A DNA stretch of 64,000 nt, taken from assembly GCA_051649785.1 (NCBI GenBank), contig JBOFHT010000018.1, forward strand, positions 1 through 64,000, read 5' to 3'. The translations under genes and the position numbers were made by a program. A model generated the notes under the pieces. It was given only the letters and a program-made list of their open reading frames with translations. It had not been told where the DNA came from and did no database searches. Positions 28,176 through 36,620 of this stretch are shown here, in pieces. The first letter of the stretch is position 1; every line of letters starts with the position of its first letter. Source of the stretch: JBOFHT01 sp051649785 (GTDB taxonomy: Archaea; Methanobacteriota; Methanobacteria; Methanobacteriales; Methanobacteriaceae).

Positions 28176-28254
28176 TATTAATTTAAAAAAAGTAAGGAGA
28201 ACTAACTATTAACTAACAACTAATTAATAATCAGCTATTAGTATAGTTAGTTCT
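28176..28254 (-). terminator. Hairpin terminator after tupA
   Basis: On the minus strand, AGAACTAACTAT and ATAGTTAGTTCT (28243-28254 and 28198-28209) form a perfect 12-bp stem. A smaller stem can form inside the loop. CCTTACTTTTTTT follows the hairpin. It lies about 90 bases after the tupA stop and could end or attenuate transcription before tupBC. Confidence 0.6.
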
Positions 28255-28340
28255 AGATTTTATGGATATTAATATTGTCAGATATTAATATATGGTTGGA
28301 TATTATGTTATGGTTCGCTCATTTTATTTTCATGTTAAAT

Positions 28341-29234
28341 TTATGTTTTTGGCTCTTCTTGCCCTGCTAAAGGTATGAAGAGTTCTTTACCATATTCTTT
28401 AACACCATATTCTTTGATTATACCTTGGCCTTCACTTCCCATTACAAATTCTATCCATTGGTTTGCACCAGCTGAATTAATTTTGATATTAGGGAATTTT
28501 TCTGCATTAACTGGTATCATAGAATAAATATTAAGTAAGTCTTTTCCTTCGGTTATAATAGGAACTAATTTTATTTTTCCTTTGTATGCAAGATAAGTAC
28601 CAGAATCAGATAATGTGTAACTTGCTTTTTCATTAGCTATATTTAATGTGTCACCCATTCCTTTTCCAGTTTCAATGTACCATGGTTGTCCTCTGATACT
28701 AGCATTATAGTCAGCTCCAGTAGAGTTCCATATTGTTATTTCTCGGTTATTAGTTCCAGAGTTGTCTCCTCTTGATACAAATTTGATTTTTGTGCTGTCT
28801 TCTTTTCCAGCATTCATTATTTTAGTAAATGCTTCTGTAGCATTACTACCATTTATTTTTGCAGGATCATCTTCAGGACCTATTATATAGAAGTAGTTAT
28901 ATGCAAATATTGTTCTATTGGTTCCATAGCTCTCATTTATAAATGATTCTTCTTGTTTTTTAGAATGAACCATTACAAGATCTACATCACCTTTTTTACC
29001 ATATTCAATAGCTTGTCCTGTACCTGCTGCTATAAACTGCACATCGATACTAGGATTTTGTGATTCAAACTTATTTTCAAGTTCTGTTAAAAGTCCAGTA
29101 TCTTCTAAACTAGTGGTAGTTGCAATTTTTACAACTTCTTTCCCGCCTAACACACCTGTAAATGCAACAGCTCCAATAGCCACTACTGCTATTATTAGAA
29201 TTCCTGCAATTATTGCTATATTTTGTTTATTCAA
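28341..29234 (-). CDS. tupA: Tungstate-binding protein of ABC importer
   Basis: The 297-residue protein has an N-terminal membrane anchor (about 7-30), then the TupA signature VKIATTTSLEDTGLL, with Thr/Ser residues that bind the oxyanion. FIAAGTGQAIEYGKKGDVDLVMVHS follows in full, with further family features FVSRGDNSGTNNREITIW and ETGKGMGDTLNIANEKASYTL. It is a near textbook member and captures tungstate outside the cell. The start is TTG, preceded by GAGGTG. A terminator-like hairpin separates it from tupB. Confidence 0.9.
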   Translation of the reverse strand: MNKQNIAIIAGILIIAVVAIGAVAFTGVLGGKEVVKIATTTSLEDTGLLTELENKFESQNPSIDVQFIAAGTGQAIEYGKKGDVDLVMVHSKKQEESFINESYGTNRTIFAYNYFYIIGPEDDPAKINGSNATEAFTKIMNAGKEDSTKIKFVSRGDNSGTNNREITIWNSTGADYNASIRGQPWYIETGKGMGDTLNIANEKASYTLSDSGTYLAYKGKIKLVPIITEGKDLLNIYSMIPVNAEKFPNIKINSAGANQWIEFVMGSEGQGIIKEYGVKEYGKELFIPLAGQEEPKT

Positions 29235-29389
29235 TTTTTACACCTCTAATTATATTATTTAATTAATGAGTTTCAACTAAACAACCTCAAATTAAATATA
29301 TAAGAAATTGTATAATATAATTTATTTATAATATGCATATTTAAACATATCGATTTTATTTTTAGATTATAATGGTGTAATATGTAATA

Positions 29390-30475
29390 TTATTCTATTA
29401 ATTTTCCAAGTATATTAGTCCAGGATTTCGATTTAATATTAGTTAAATGCATTGATTCCCGTTTTACGGATAATATGTGTTGTGGACAAGCTTTAGAACA
29501 AGCACCACAAAGTGTACAGAAATTAGAGTTTACTTTTGCAATATTGTCAACTATACTAATTGCATTACATGGGCAAACATCTTGACAAGCATGACATGAG
29601 TCACCTTTACATAGTGGCTCTTCACTCATAATCACTTCACCTGTAAATGGTTTTTGAACTTTTGCTGAGTCAACAGGACACATTTCTTCACACCAACCAC
29701 AAACAATACATTTATTAGGGTCTATTAAAATATCACCAATAATTTCAGTATTATTATGACCAGTTTCAGTATTTTCTGCCATTATTTCTTCATAATCCAT
29801 ACAAGTTGTACAAGCTACTTTTATAGCTTCTTCAGGACAAATCTTTTTACATATTCCGCAGTAAATACATTTAGTCTTGTCCACTTCAATAGATTTACTA
29901 ATTGTCATTGGATTTTTATTTGATTTTTTATCAGTTATAGATGATTTAGATAATTGCTTTGTACTTATTGTGATTGCTTGTGGAGGACATATATCTTTAC
30001 ACATTTCACAATAGATACATTTATCTTCGTCAATTTCAGTTTCTCCTTTAACTAAGTTCTCTACTTTTGGTAAAGTTCTATATAAATATATAGCTTCAGT
30101 TGGACAAGACTTATAACATCTCCCACAATAGATACAAGTTTCTTCATCGATTTTTGCACCACAGTCCCATTTAGGATAATCTTTCATTTCTTTAATATTT
30201 TTACCTTCAATATTAAGATCTAAAACATCGAAAGGACAAGCAACAGAACATAGGCCGCATAAAACACATTTATTATTGTCTATGCTAATTGGACTCACTT
30301 TTAATAATCCTCTAGCTATGGGAAGAATGGGACCAAGTTTTAATGCATTCGTAGGGCATGTATCAGAACATATTCCACAGCCGAGACATTTTTCACTTTT
30401 GTAGATAAGACTCCGGGATTCTTTCCCAGTTCTTTCAGCAAAATTTTCAAAGGGTTTTTTTTCTATAGAAGACAT
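29390..30475 (-). CDS. Polyferredoxin, FwdF-like paralogue with eight Fe-S motifs
   Basis: This 361-residue protein parallels FwdF over its length. It has eight cluster motifs: seven of regular type (from CLGCGICSDTCP near residue 31 to CTLCGACSKACP near residue 327) and one altered, CKGDSCHACQDVCPC near residue 295. The Trp-bearing CIVCGWCEEMCP and the extra CTTCMDYEE also match FwdF. It follows the small ferredoxin gene by 17 bases. It could replace FwdF under other conditions or serve another oxidoreductase. GAGG precedes the ATG. Confidence 0.82.
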   Translation of the reverse strand: MSSIEKKPFENFAERTGKESRSLIYKSEKCLGCGICSDTCPTNALKLGPILPIARGLLKVSPISIDNNKCVLCGLCSVACPFDVLDLNIEGKNIKEMKDYPKWDCGAKIDEETCIYCGRCYKSCPTEAIYLYRTLPKVENLVKGETEIDEDKCIYCEMCKDICPPQAITISTKQLSKSSITDKKSNKNPMTISKSIEVDKTKCIYCGICKKICPEEAIKVACTTCMDYEEIMAENTETGHNNTEIIGDILIDPNKCIVCGWCEEMCPVDSAKVQKPFTGEVIMSEEPLCKGDSCHACQDVCPCNAISIVDNIAKVNSNFCTLCGACSKACPQHILSVKRESMHLTNIKSKSWTNILGKLIE

Positions 30476-30492
30476 ATTTGGCCTCTTATTGG

Positions 30493-30684
30493 TTATGATT
30501 TATCTATAGCTTGGTTTGGACAGTTTTGGATACATAAATCACAATCATCGCAGTTTTCATCAACTACTTTCACATCTCCATTTTCTTCAACCAAAGCTTG
30601 TTTTTCACATATTTTTATACAAAGTCCTTCACCAGGGCAGTTTTCTATTTTTCCACATTTTTCAGTATCTATTTTCACAGTCAT
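30493..30684 (-). CDS. Small ferredoxin with one atypical cluster motif
   Basis: The 63-residue protein has a second motif of normal form, CDDCDLCIQNCP, and a first motif that is expanded, CGKIENCPGEGLCIKICE. There the spacing between the first two cysteines is longer than in standard ferredoxins. It probably binds two [4Fe-4S] clusters. AAAGGTG precedes the ATG. It is the first gene of a two-gene unit with the polyferredoxin. Confidence 0.8.
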   Translation of the reverse strand: MTVKIDTEKCGKIENCPGEGLCIKICEKQALVEENGDVKVVDENCDDCDLCIQNCPNQAIDKS

Positions 30685-30877
30685 ATTTTCACCTTTTTTA
30701 AGATTGTTTTGATATTAATTATTATTATAAATAATTTTATTAATATTTATTATAAAATTTAAACTAAAACTACACTAAAAATCAAAATAAAAAATAAAAT
30801 TAGAAAGTAAACTAATAACTTATAAAATAAAATCTTTTTTGTAATTAAACAATTAAAGACATTTATTTTGGCTTATT

Positions 30878-33800
30878 TTATTTCGCAGCTATGTTTACTT
30901 TATTTTTAGATATTTTGTTACCTGAATTAGTATTTGTCTTTTTAACATAGTTTAATCCTAGTTTATTACTAGCTATTGTATTTTTAAGGATTTTAACATA
31001 TTTTCCAAAGACATATATTCCAGTAGCTGTGTTTGATTTTATTGTGTTTTGACTTATTGTAGCTCTTTTTCCTTTGTTGTATATTCCGTATTTGTTACTA
31101 GATACTGTGTTTTTAAGGATGTTAGCATAGCTACTAATATCATATATTCCGTAGTTTGTGTTTTTGGTTATTGTATTTGTACTAATTGTAGCTTTTGTTC
31201 CTTTGTTGTATATTCCGTATTTGTTACTGGTTATTGTGTTTTTGGTTGCTTTGTTGTAGCTACCTAAGTTGTATATTCCGTAGTTTGTGTTTTTGGTTAT
31301 TGTATTATAGTTAATTGTATTTTTACTTGATCCAGTACTAGTTCCTATTCCAAATTTATTTTGGCTTATTGTATTACCTTTTCCAGTTCCTGCTTTACCA
31401 ACAGTATTCTCTTTACCTTCAATGTATATTCCGTAGTTTGTGTTTTTGGTTATTGTGTTTGATTCTACTGTTGTTTTTGTTCCTTTTAGGTATATTCCGT
31501 ATGTGTTGGATTGGATGTTGTTTTTGTTGTTTATTGTTGTTCCTGTTGTAGATAAGTCATATATTCCATAGCTATTTCCAATGACTGTATTTGTAGCTAT
31601 TATTGCTTTTCCTTTGTTGTATATTCCGTACTTGTTACTGGTTATTGTATTTTTGGTTAGTGTATTACTATTTCCAAGGTTGTAAATTCCAGTATTGGTG
31701 TTTTTGGTTATTGTGTTTGATTCTACTGTTGTTTTTGTTCCTTTTAGGTATATTCCGTATGTGTTGGATTGGATGTTGTTTTTGTTGTTTATTATTGTTC
31801 CTGTTGTGGATAAGTCATATATTCCATAGCTGTTATTTGCTATTGTATTGTTACTAATTGTAGCTTTAGCTGTGTTGTAAATTCCATAGTAGCTGTTTTT
31901 AATTGTATTTTTGTTTATTATAGCATTTGCTTCATTCATGATTCCATATTTGTATCCATCAATTGTAAACCCTGCTATTGTGATGCCTGTTGCTCCACTT
32001 GTAATATTAATTGCGGGGTTTGCATTAGTTGAGCTAGCTCCTGGACCTTTAAATACAACAGTACCATTAGCTACCATATTGATGCTATTAGCTATTGTTA
32101 GGAATATGTTTGTATATGTTCCAGTTTGGAATATAATTTCATCTGTGCTAGATAATCCATTTATAATTGACTGTATTGTACTTGAATTCATAGAATTATC
32201 TACAATAATATTATTAGATGAAACACTAGCTGCAATTCCGGTGAGTGGGTTGTTGGTAGCAATAAAGTTATTATTACTAATTGTGACATTTGAAGGAGAC
32301 CCTCCAATATTTATTCCAAACTTTTCATTAGAGATTGTATTTCCATTAACTAGTGTATTCCCACCATTTACATTTATTCCATAGTTAGTGTTTTTATATA
32401 GGTTGTTATTTTCAATTTTGGTATCATTACCATTTATGCTTCCAACAGTACCTATTTGAATTCCAGTATCTCTACTTTCATTCACTTGGTTATTTTTTAT
32501 TATACTAGTTTTTCCATTTATATCTATTCCAATACTACTGTTTTTAATATTATTTTTTTCAACAGTAACATTTGTACTTTGGTGAGTAGATCTTATTCCA
32601 GAATTCTTAATATTTTCAACAGTATTATTTTTAATAGTTTTATTGTCACCTTTAGATACTACAATTCCATTATCAGCATTTTTAACAATATTTTTTTCAA
32701 TTATAGCATTGTTTCCATGACTCCATATACCATTTGTACTAATATTTGAAATATTATTATTTGAAATTGTTGTATTATCTCCATCTACACGGATTCCATA
32801 GCCAAGATTACCATCTGAACTACTTGTTCCATTTATTATGTTATTGGTAATATTATTATTATTTCCATTTATAGTAACACTAGCATTAGTAATATTGTTA
32901 ATAGTATTGTTATTTAAGACAGTTCCATTAGTACTTCCATTAATTCCATAGTTACTATCTTTAATAGTAGTATTATTAATAGATAAGTTGTTAGCTAATT
33001 CATCTGAAGTATTAAAATTAATTCCTACATTATATTTTTCAATGTTGAATCCTGTTATATTGACATCAGATGCTTGAATATTAAATGCGGTTCCAGTTCC
33101 ATCGCCTATGAAGTTAACTATTCCATTAGCTATTATATTAACACTTGTGCTAATCGTAAGTGCAAGGTTATTATAATTACCTGTAGCAAACTTAATGACA
33201 TCACCAATATCTGCTGTATCCATTAAACTTTGTATTTCTTCAGAGGTCATAGTATTATTTATAAAAATAGTATTTCCGTATATGATATATGTGAGAACAT
33301 TATTGTTTGTCCAAGCAATTTGCTCTTTAGCATTATTTGTATCATTGGTCCATCCATAAGCATTTATAGTAATTGATGATCCTTTAGCTAGATTTTCAAC
33401 AATGTAAATTATTTTACCCATTCCATAATTATCAATACTATCTTTTTGTTCTTGTGTGAACTGATTCATAGTTCCGGTACCAACAACACCCACATTCATA
33501 TCTACAAATGAGGAATAGAACATATTAGTTAAATTTGTTGGGTCTCCTCCACTATATAATGCATATGGGTAATTGGAGGCTGTTGGTTTCCAAGTACTAT
33601 TATATGCAAAACTGCTTTGATTTAAAGTTATATTTGTTCCATTATATGCACTAATCATGTCATATGTTGGTTTTGCAGGTTGTGCTACTGGTGCCCAATC
33701 ATAACCGAATCCTGCTAATGATATTTTGAAATCATCAGATATTGTCCCATTAACAGATATCATCAATACTATATCATCTATCCAACCAACTCCTCCAGTA

Positions 33801-34114
33801 GCTCCAATAAATATCTCACCTGTCGCGGAGGATGTTTTTATGCTTTTACCTGTTTGTAAATCAGAGGATACATTATTCATTTGCATTGTATTTAATCCAC
33901 CTCCTCCACCACCACCAAATCCTTTTATAATAAAATCTGTTAAGTTATTAACTGAAAAACGAGTTTGTTCTGTATTAGCTAATTTATAATACTCTGCATA
34001 ATTGTCTAGTGATTCTGTGGCTGATATAGGACTTGTTACCATACTTCCGATACTAACCACTATCATAAACAATACAAATATTTTCATTATTTTATTTTTT
34101 TGTTTATTAGTCAT
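30878..34114 (-). CDS. Large adhesin-like protein: DUF3344-like domain plus right-handed beta-helix
   Basis: The 1078-residue protein has a signal peptide (residues 8-31, ending SPISAT). A domain at about 45-290 shared with the protein at 16582 follows (MISVNGTISDDFKI, SSFVDMNVGVVG, IAWTNN). Then come two blocks of parallel beta-helix (PbH1/NosD-like) repeats, with motifs such as NTITSNKYGIYNKG repeated about every 20-24 residues. Each block is opened by a lead-in such as FATGNYNNLALTI or FQTGTYTNIFLTI. No C-terminal anchor or wall-binding repeat is seen. A Gly run occurs at about residue 70. Such proteins are surface adhesins of host-associated Methanobrevibacter. GAGGC precedes the ATG. Confidence 0.85.
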   Translation of the reverse strand: MTNKQKNKIMKIFVLFMIVVSIGSMVTSPISATESLDNYAEYYKLANTEQTRFSVNNLTDFIIKGFGGGGGGGLNTMQMNNVSSDLQTGKSIKTSSATGEIFIGATGGVGWIDDIVLMISVNGTISDDFKISLAGFGYDWAPVAQPAKPTYDMISAYNGTNITLNQSSFAYNSTWKPTASNYPYALYSGGDPTNLTNMFYSSFVDMNVGVVGTGTMNQFTQEQKDSIDNYGMGKIIYIVENLAKGSSITINAYGWTNDTNNAKEQIAWTNNNVLTYIIYGNTIFINNTMTSEEIQSLMDTADIGDVIKFATGNYNNLALTISTSVNIIANGIVNFIGDGTGTAFNIQASDVNITGFNIEKYNVGINFNTSDELANNLSINNTTIKDSNYGINGSTNGTVLNNNTINNITNASVTINGNNNNITNNIINGTSSSDGNLGYGIRVDGDNTTISNNNISNISTNGIWSHGNNAIIEKNIVKNADNGIVVSKGDNKTIKNNTVENIKNSGIRSTHQSTNVTVEKNNIKNSSIGIDINGKTSIIKNNQVNESRDTGIQIGTVGSINGNDTKIENNNLYKNTNYGINVNGGNTLVNGNTISNEKFGINIGGSPSNVTISNNNFIATNNPLTGIAASVSSNNIIVDNSMNSSTIQSIINGLSSTDEIIFQTGTYTNIFLTIANSINMVANGTVVFKGPGASSTNANPAINITSGATGITIAGFTIDGYKYGIMNEANAIINKNTIKNSYYGIYNTAKATISNNTIANNSYGIYDLSTTGTIINNKNNIQSNTYGIYLKGTKTTVESNTITKNTNTGIYNLGNSNTLTKNTITSNKYGIYNKGKAIIATNTVIGNSYGIYDLSTTGTTINNKNNIQSNTYGIYLKGTKTTVESNTITKNTNYGIYIEGKENTVGKAGTGKGNTISQNKFGIGTSTGSSKNTINYNTITKNTNYGIYNLGSYNKATKNTITSNKYGIYNKGTKATISTNTITKNTNYGIYDISSYANILKNTVSSNKYGIYNKGKRATISQNTIKSNTATGIYVFGKYVKILKNTIASNKLGLNYVKKTNTNSGNKISKNKVNIAAK
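31441..31832 (-). repeat. 133-base direct repeats inside the beta-helix adhesin
   Basis: Positions 31441-31573 and 31699-31832 agree at nearly every base, and lie 258 bases apart, equal to 86 codons in frame. The match is much closer than between other helix repeats of the same gene. Recombination between copies would add or delete exactly one in-frame block. Confidence 0.85.
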
Positions 34115-34609
34115 TTTTATGCCTCAAATAAGCATTTTTTAATTTTAATTTCATCTTTAGTCCTTATGCCCTTAAAAGTTTGAATAATTAAAAATATTAT
34201 TAAATTGGTTTATTCATGTATAATGATTGGAGGTATATTGATATTACCTTTTAAAAAAAATAAGCGTATTATAAAGTATTAGTACATATTTTTAAATTTT
34301 TTTAAAATGAGCTCGTCTCGGCAATATCAATATGATAATAATTATAACGATATGCATATATAAATATATCGACTTGATTTTCCTATATGATTTATAGAAT
34401 TAGTATAAATTTATAAAATGTCGAGGAATAATATTTAAAATATACATAATAGAATAAAATATATTGAAAATAATTACACTTAAATACTACATTATTAATA
34501 GTAATTATTTATTTTAATAACTATCATACTAATAAAAGTTAACTTCAAATAAATTTAAATTATATTTAACACTTATCCTAATTAATTTAAATACAATTAG
34601 TAATTATTT
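34115..34609. other. Leader and promoter region of the 1078-aa adhesin
   Basis: No gene is visible. On the minus strand, AAGTCGATATATTTATATATGC (about 34374-34353) combines a TCGATAT motif with a TATA box. The start site would be near 34331, at the edge of a large inverted repeat (34236-34332). The remaining part toward 34609 is A/T-rich spacer. Confidence 0.45.
34236..34332 (-). promoter_or_regulatory. Long inverted repeat at the predicted 5' end of the adhesin transcript
   Basis: TATTGATATTGCC (34332-34320, minus strand) pairs with GGTAATATCAATA (34248-34236), 13 bp with one G-U wobble. Further in, A-runs pair with T-runs. The first predicted transcript base lies at the start of the stem, so the RNA would open with a hairpin of about 97 bases. 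It might stabilise or regulate the mRNA; a decayed MITE is another option. Confidence 0.4.
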
Positions 34610-35449
34610 CTAAAATTCACTTGACTTAAAAGGAACACAGATTTTTCTACAAGTATCTGTTTTAGTTGTGCAAGTAAAGTCACCAGTTTTAATATCTGAT
34701 ATATTCACCATTTTAATATTAATTGAATAAGCTTTTTTGAGATTTTCTTCAGTTATTGTGACATCAGGAGAACCAAAATCAATAAATTTTCTATTTTTCA
34801 TTATAGCTACTTTATTTGAAGATAAAAATGCATGATCTGGAAAATGTGATGACATTATTATTGATAAACCTGTTTTTGAAAGTTTTTCTATTATTTCAAG
34901 TAATCTTATTTGATTACCAAAATCTAAATGTGATGTAGGCTCATCTAAAATAAGCAAATCTGGTTTTTGAGCTAAAACTCTAGCTAAAAAAACTAGCTGT
35001 TTTTCCCCACCACTTAAGCTAGTATATGCATTGTCTTTCATACTACTAATTCCCATAGTTTTAAGTGCATCTTCAGCTATTTTAATATCTTTCTCTTTAG
35101 GAGAGTCTGTTAATCCAATATGTGGGGATCTACCCATTAAAACTACTTCAAAAACAGAAAATGGAAAAGTTGAATCATGTTCTTGAGGAACATATCCTAT
35201 ATTTTTGGAAATATCACTAAAAGACAGAGAATTAAGGTTTTTTCCATTAACAAATATATCTCCACTATTAATTTTTTTCAAACCATTTAAACATTTTATT
35301 AGAGTTGTTTTACCAGTTCCATTTGGACCCAAAATACATAAAACATCTCCTTTTTCTATACTAAAACTAATATCTTCAAATATATTATCAATTCCATTGT
35401 AAGAAAATGTTATATTTTTCACATCAAGTATATTATCAATTGTATTCAT
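34610..35449 (-). CDS. ABC importer ATPase, Fe/corrinoid type, with Cys-rich end (cluster 2)
   Basis: The 279-residue ATPase is a paralogue of the one at 19277: Walker A GPNGTGKTTL near residue 40, signature SLSGGEKQLVFLAR near residue 143, and Walker B LLILDEPTSHLD. It lacks the Asn/Lys-rich insertion of cluster 1. Its last 25 residues contain CTTKTDTCRKIC, three closely spaced cysteines, whereas cluster 1 has only one. The tail could bind a metal and report cytoplasmic supply. It is the last gene of the operon after methyltransferase, binding protein and permease. A triplet repeat lies just before its ribosome site. Confidence 0.87.
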   Translation of the reverse strand: MNTIDNILDVKNITFSYNGIDNIFEDISFSIEKGDVLCILGPNGTGKTTLIKCLNGLKKINSGDIFVNGKNLNSLSFSDISKNIGYVPQEHDSTFPFSVFEVVLMGRSPHIGLTDSPKEKDIKIAEDALKTMGISSMKDNAYTSLSGGEKQLVFLARVLAQKPDLLILDEPTSHLDFGNQIRLLEIIEKLSKTGLSIIMSSHFPDHAFLSSNKVAIMKNRKFIDFGSPDVTITEENLKKAYSINIKMVNISDIKTGDFTCTTKTDTCRKICVPFKSSEF

Positions 35450-35460
35450 AACTTCACCGT

Positions 35461-35484
35461 ACTACTACTACTACTACTACTACT
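35461..35484. repeat. (ACT)8 triplet microsatellite in front of the ATPase gene
   Basis: Eight perfect ACT units lie between the permease stop and the ATPase start. In the transcript (minus strand) they read as AGT units, ending a few bases before the ribosome site GGTGA. Perfect short repeats of this type can change length by slippage. Confidence 0.9.
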
Positions 35485-35497
35485 AAATTGTATTGAA

Positions 35498-36532
35498 TTA
35501 CTTCGACCATGTCGAATAACCTTTCATAAGTAAATATAAGAATAAAGGAGCTCCTATTATAGCTGTTAATATTCCAATAGGTACTTCAATTGAAATTATA
35601 GTTCTTGAGATATTGTCTATTAATAATAAAAAACTTGCCCCAATACTTATTGTTGCAGGTAATAATATTTTATGGTCTGGTCCAACAATCATACGAGTTA
35701 TATGTGGCACAACAAGACCTACCCATCCAATAATACCACTAACAGAAACAGAAGCAGCTGTTATTAATGTACATGCCATTATTATAATTAACCTAATTTT
35801 TTTAACATCAATTCCTAATGATTGGGCTTCTTCATCTCCCATAGCTAATATATTTAAACGCCATCTTAATACTAAAAGTATAATTATTCCAATTGTTATT
35901 GGAATTAAAATAATTAGTAATTTTTCCATAGTAATACTAGCTAAGCTTCCCATTAACCAAAATGTAATTTTTGGTAGCTTATCATAAGGATCAGCAACAA
36001 ATTTAGCACTAGAAATCAAAGCATTAAAAAATGCAGATATGGCCATACCACTTAAAACTAAAATTAGAATTCCTTCATATTTATATTTCCTTGATATCAA
36101 GTAAGTGATTGAAACTGAAAATAATCCAAAAATAAATGATAATAGCTGAATTAACCAACTACCTAATGATATGAATATTGCAATAGCGGCTCCAAAACCC
36201 GCACCACTTGATACTCCTAAAATATCTGGTGAAACTAATGGATTTTTGAATATTCCTTGAAAAGAAGCCCCAGCTATTGAAAGAGAAGCTCCAATTACCA
36301 TAGCACTAATTATTCTTGGAAGACGAATATCAAAAACCACTGATGAAACAGTTTTTGAAACTTCAAGTGATGGGTCAAAATAGCTGAATATTGTTAATAT
36401 AACTTCATAAGGACTTATTGGAAATCTACCAATTAAAAATGATGCAAAAAATAAAGTTACAGGTAGCAATATTAATAATCCCCACATTAAGGTATTATCA
36501 ACCTTACTACCAATTCCACCAACTATTTTCAT
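35498..36532 (-). CDS. ABC importer permease, FecCD/BtuC family (cluster 2)
   Basis: The 344-residue protein is a full-length BtuC/FecCD member with about ten membrane segments and is clearly related to the permease at 20155. Shared stretches include RLPRIISAMVIGASLSIAGA, FKNPLVSPDILGVSSGAGFG, MGDEEAQSLGID and GIIGWVGLVVPHITRMIVGP. ATGGGGAGAATATG supplies a strong ribosome site. Between the two importers the helices facing the path differ, so substrates may differ. Confidence 0.9.
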   Translation of the reverse strand: MKIVGGIGSKVDNTLMWGLLILLPVTLFFASFLIGRFPISPYEVILTIFSYFDPSLEVSKTVSSVVFDIRLPRIISAMVIGASLSIAGASFQGIFKNPLVSPDILGVSSGAGFGAAIAIFISLGSWLIQLLSFIFGLFSVSITYLISRKYKYEGILILVLSGMAISAFFNALISSAKFVADPYDKLPKITFWLMGSLASITMEKLLIILIPITIGIIILLVLRWRLNILAMGDEEAQSLGIDVKKIRLIIIMACTLITAASVSVSGIIGWVGLVVPHITRMIVGPDHKILLPATISIGASFLLLIDNISRTIISIEVPIGILTAIIGAPLFLYLLMKGYSTWSK

Positions 36533-36620
36533 ATTCTCCCCATCAATAGCATTAAAGACAACATATACAACCTATATACTCCTAATAATTAAATTTTCAA
36601 ATATTTTCTTAAATATTCTC

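Larger units (their letters stand above)
27775..28340. other. Long gap between tupA and tupB
   Basis: No gene is visible. It holds a 12-bp hairpin followed by T-rich sequence on the minus strand just after tupA, a second perfect dyad at 28149-28175, and long A/T-rich sequence. This suggests that tupA and tupBC differ in expression or have separate promoters. Confidence 0.5.

Noticed and set aside
30878..34114. Antisense frames opposite the beta-helix adhesin
   Set aside because: They mirror the repetitive coding strand and contain Tyr/Phe/Leu-rich low-complexity peptides.
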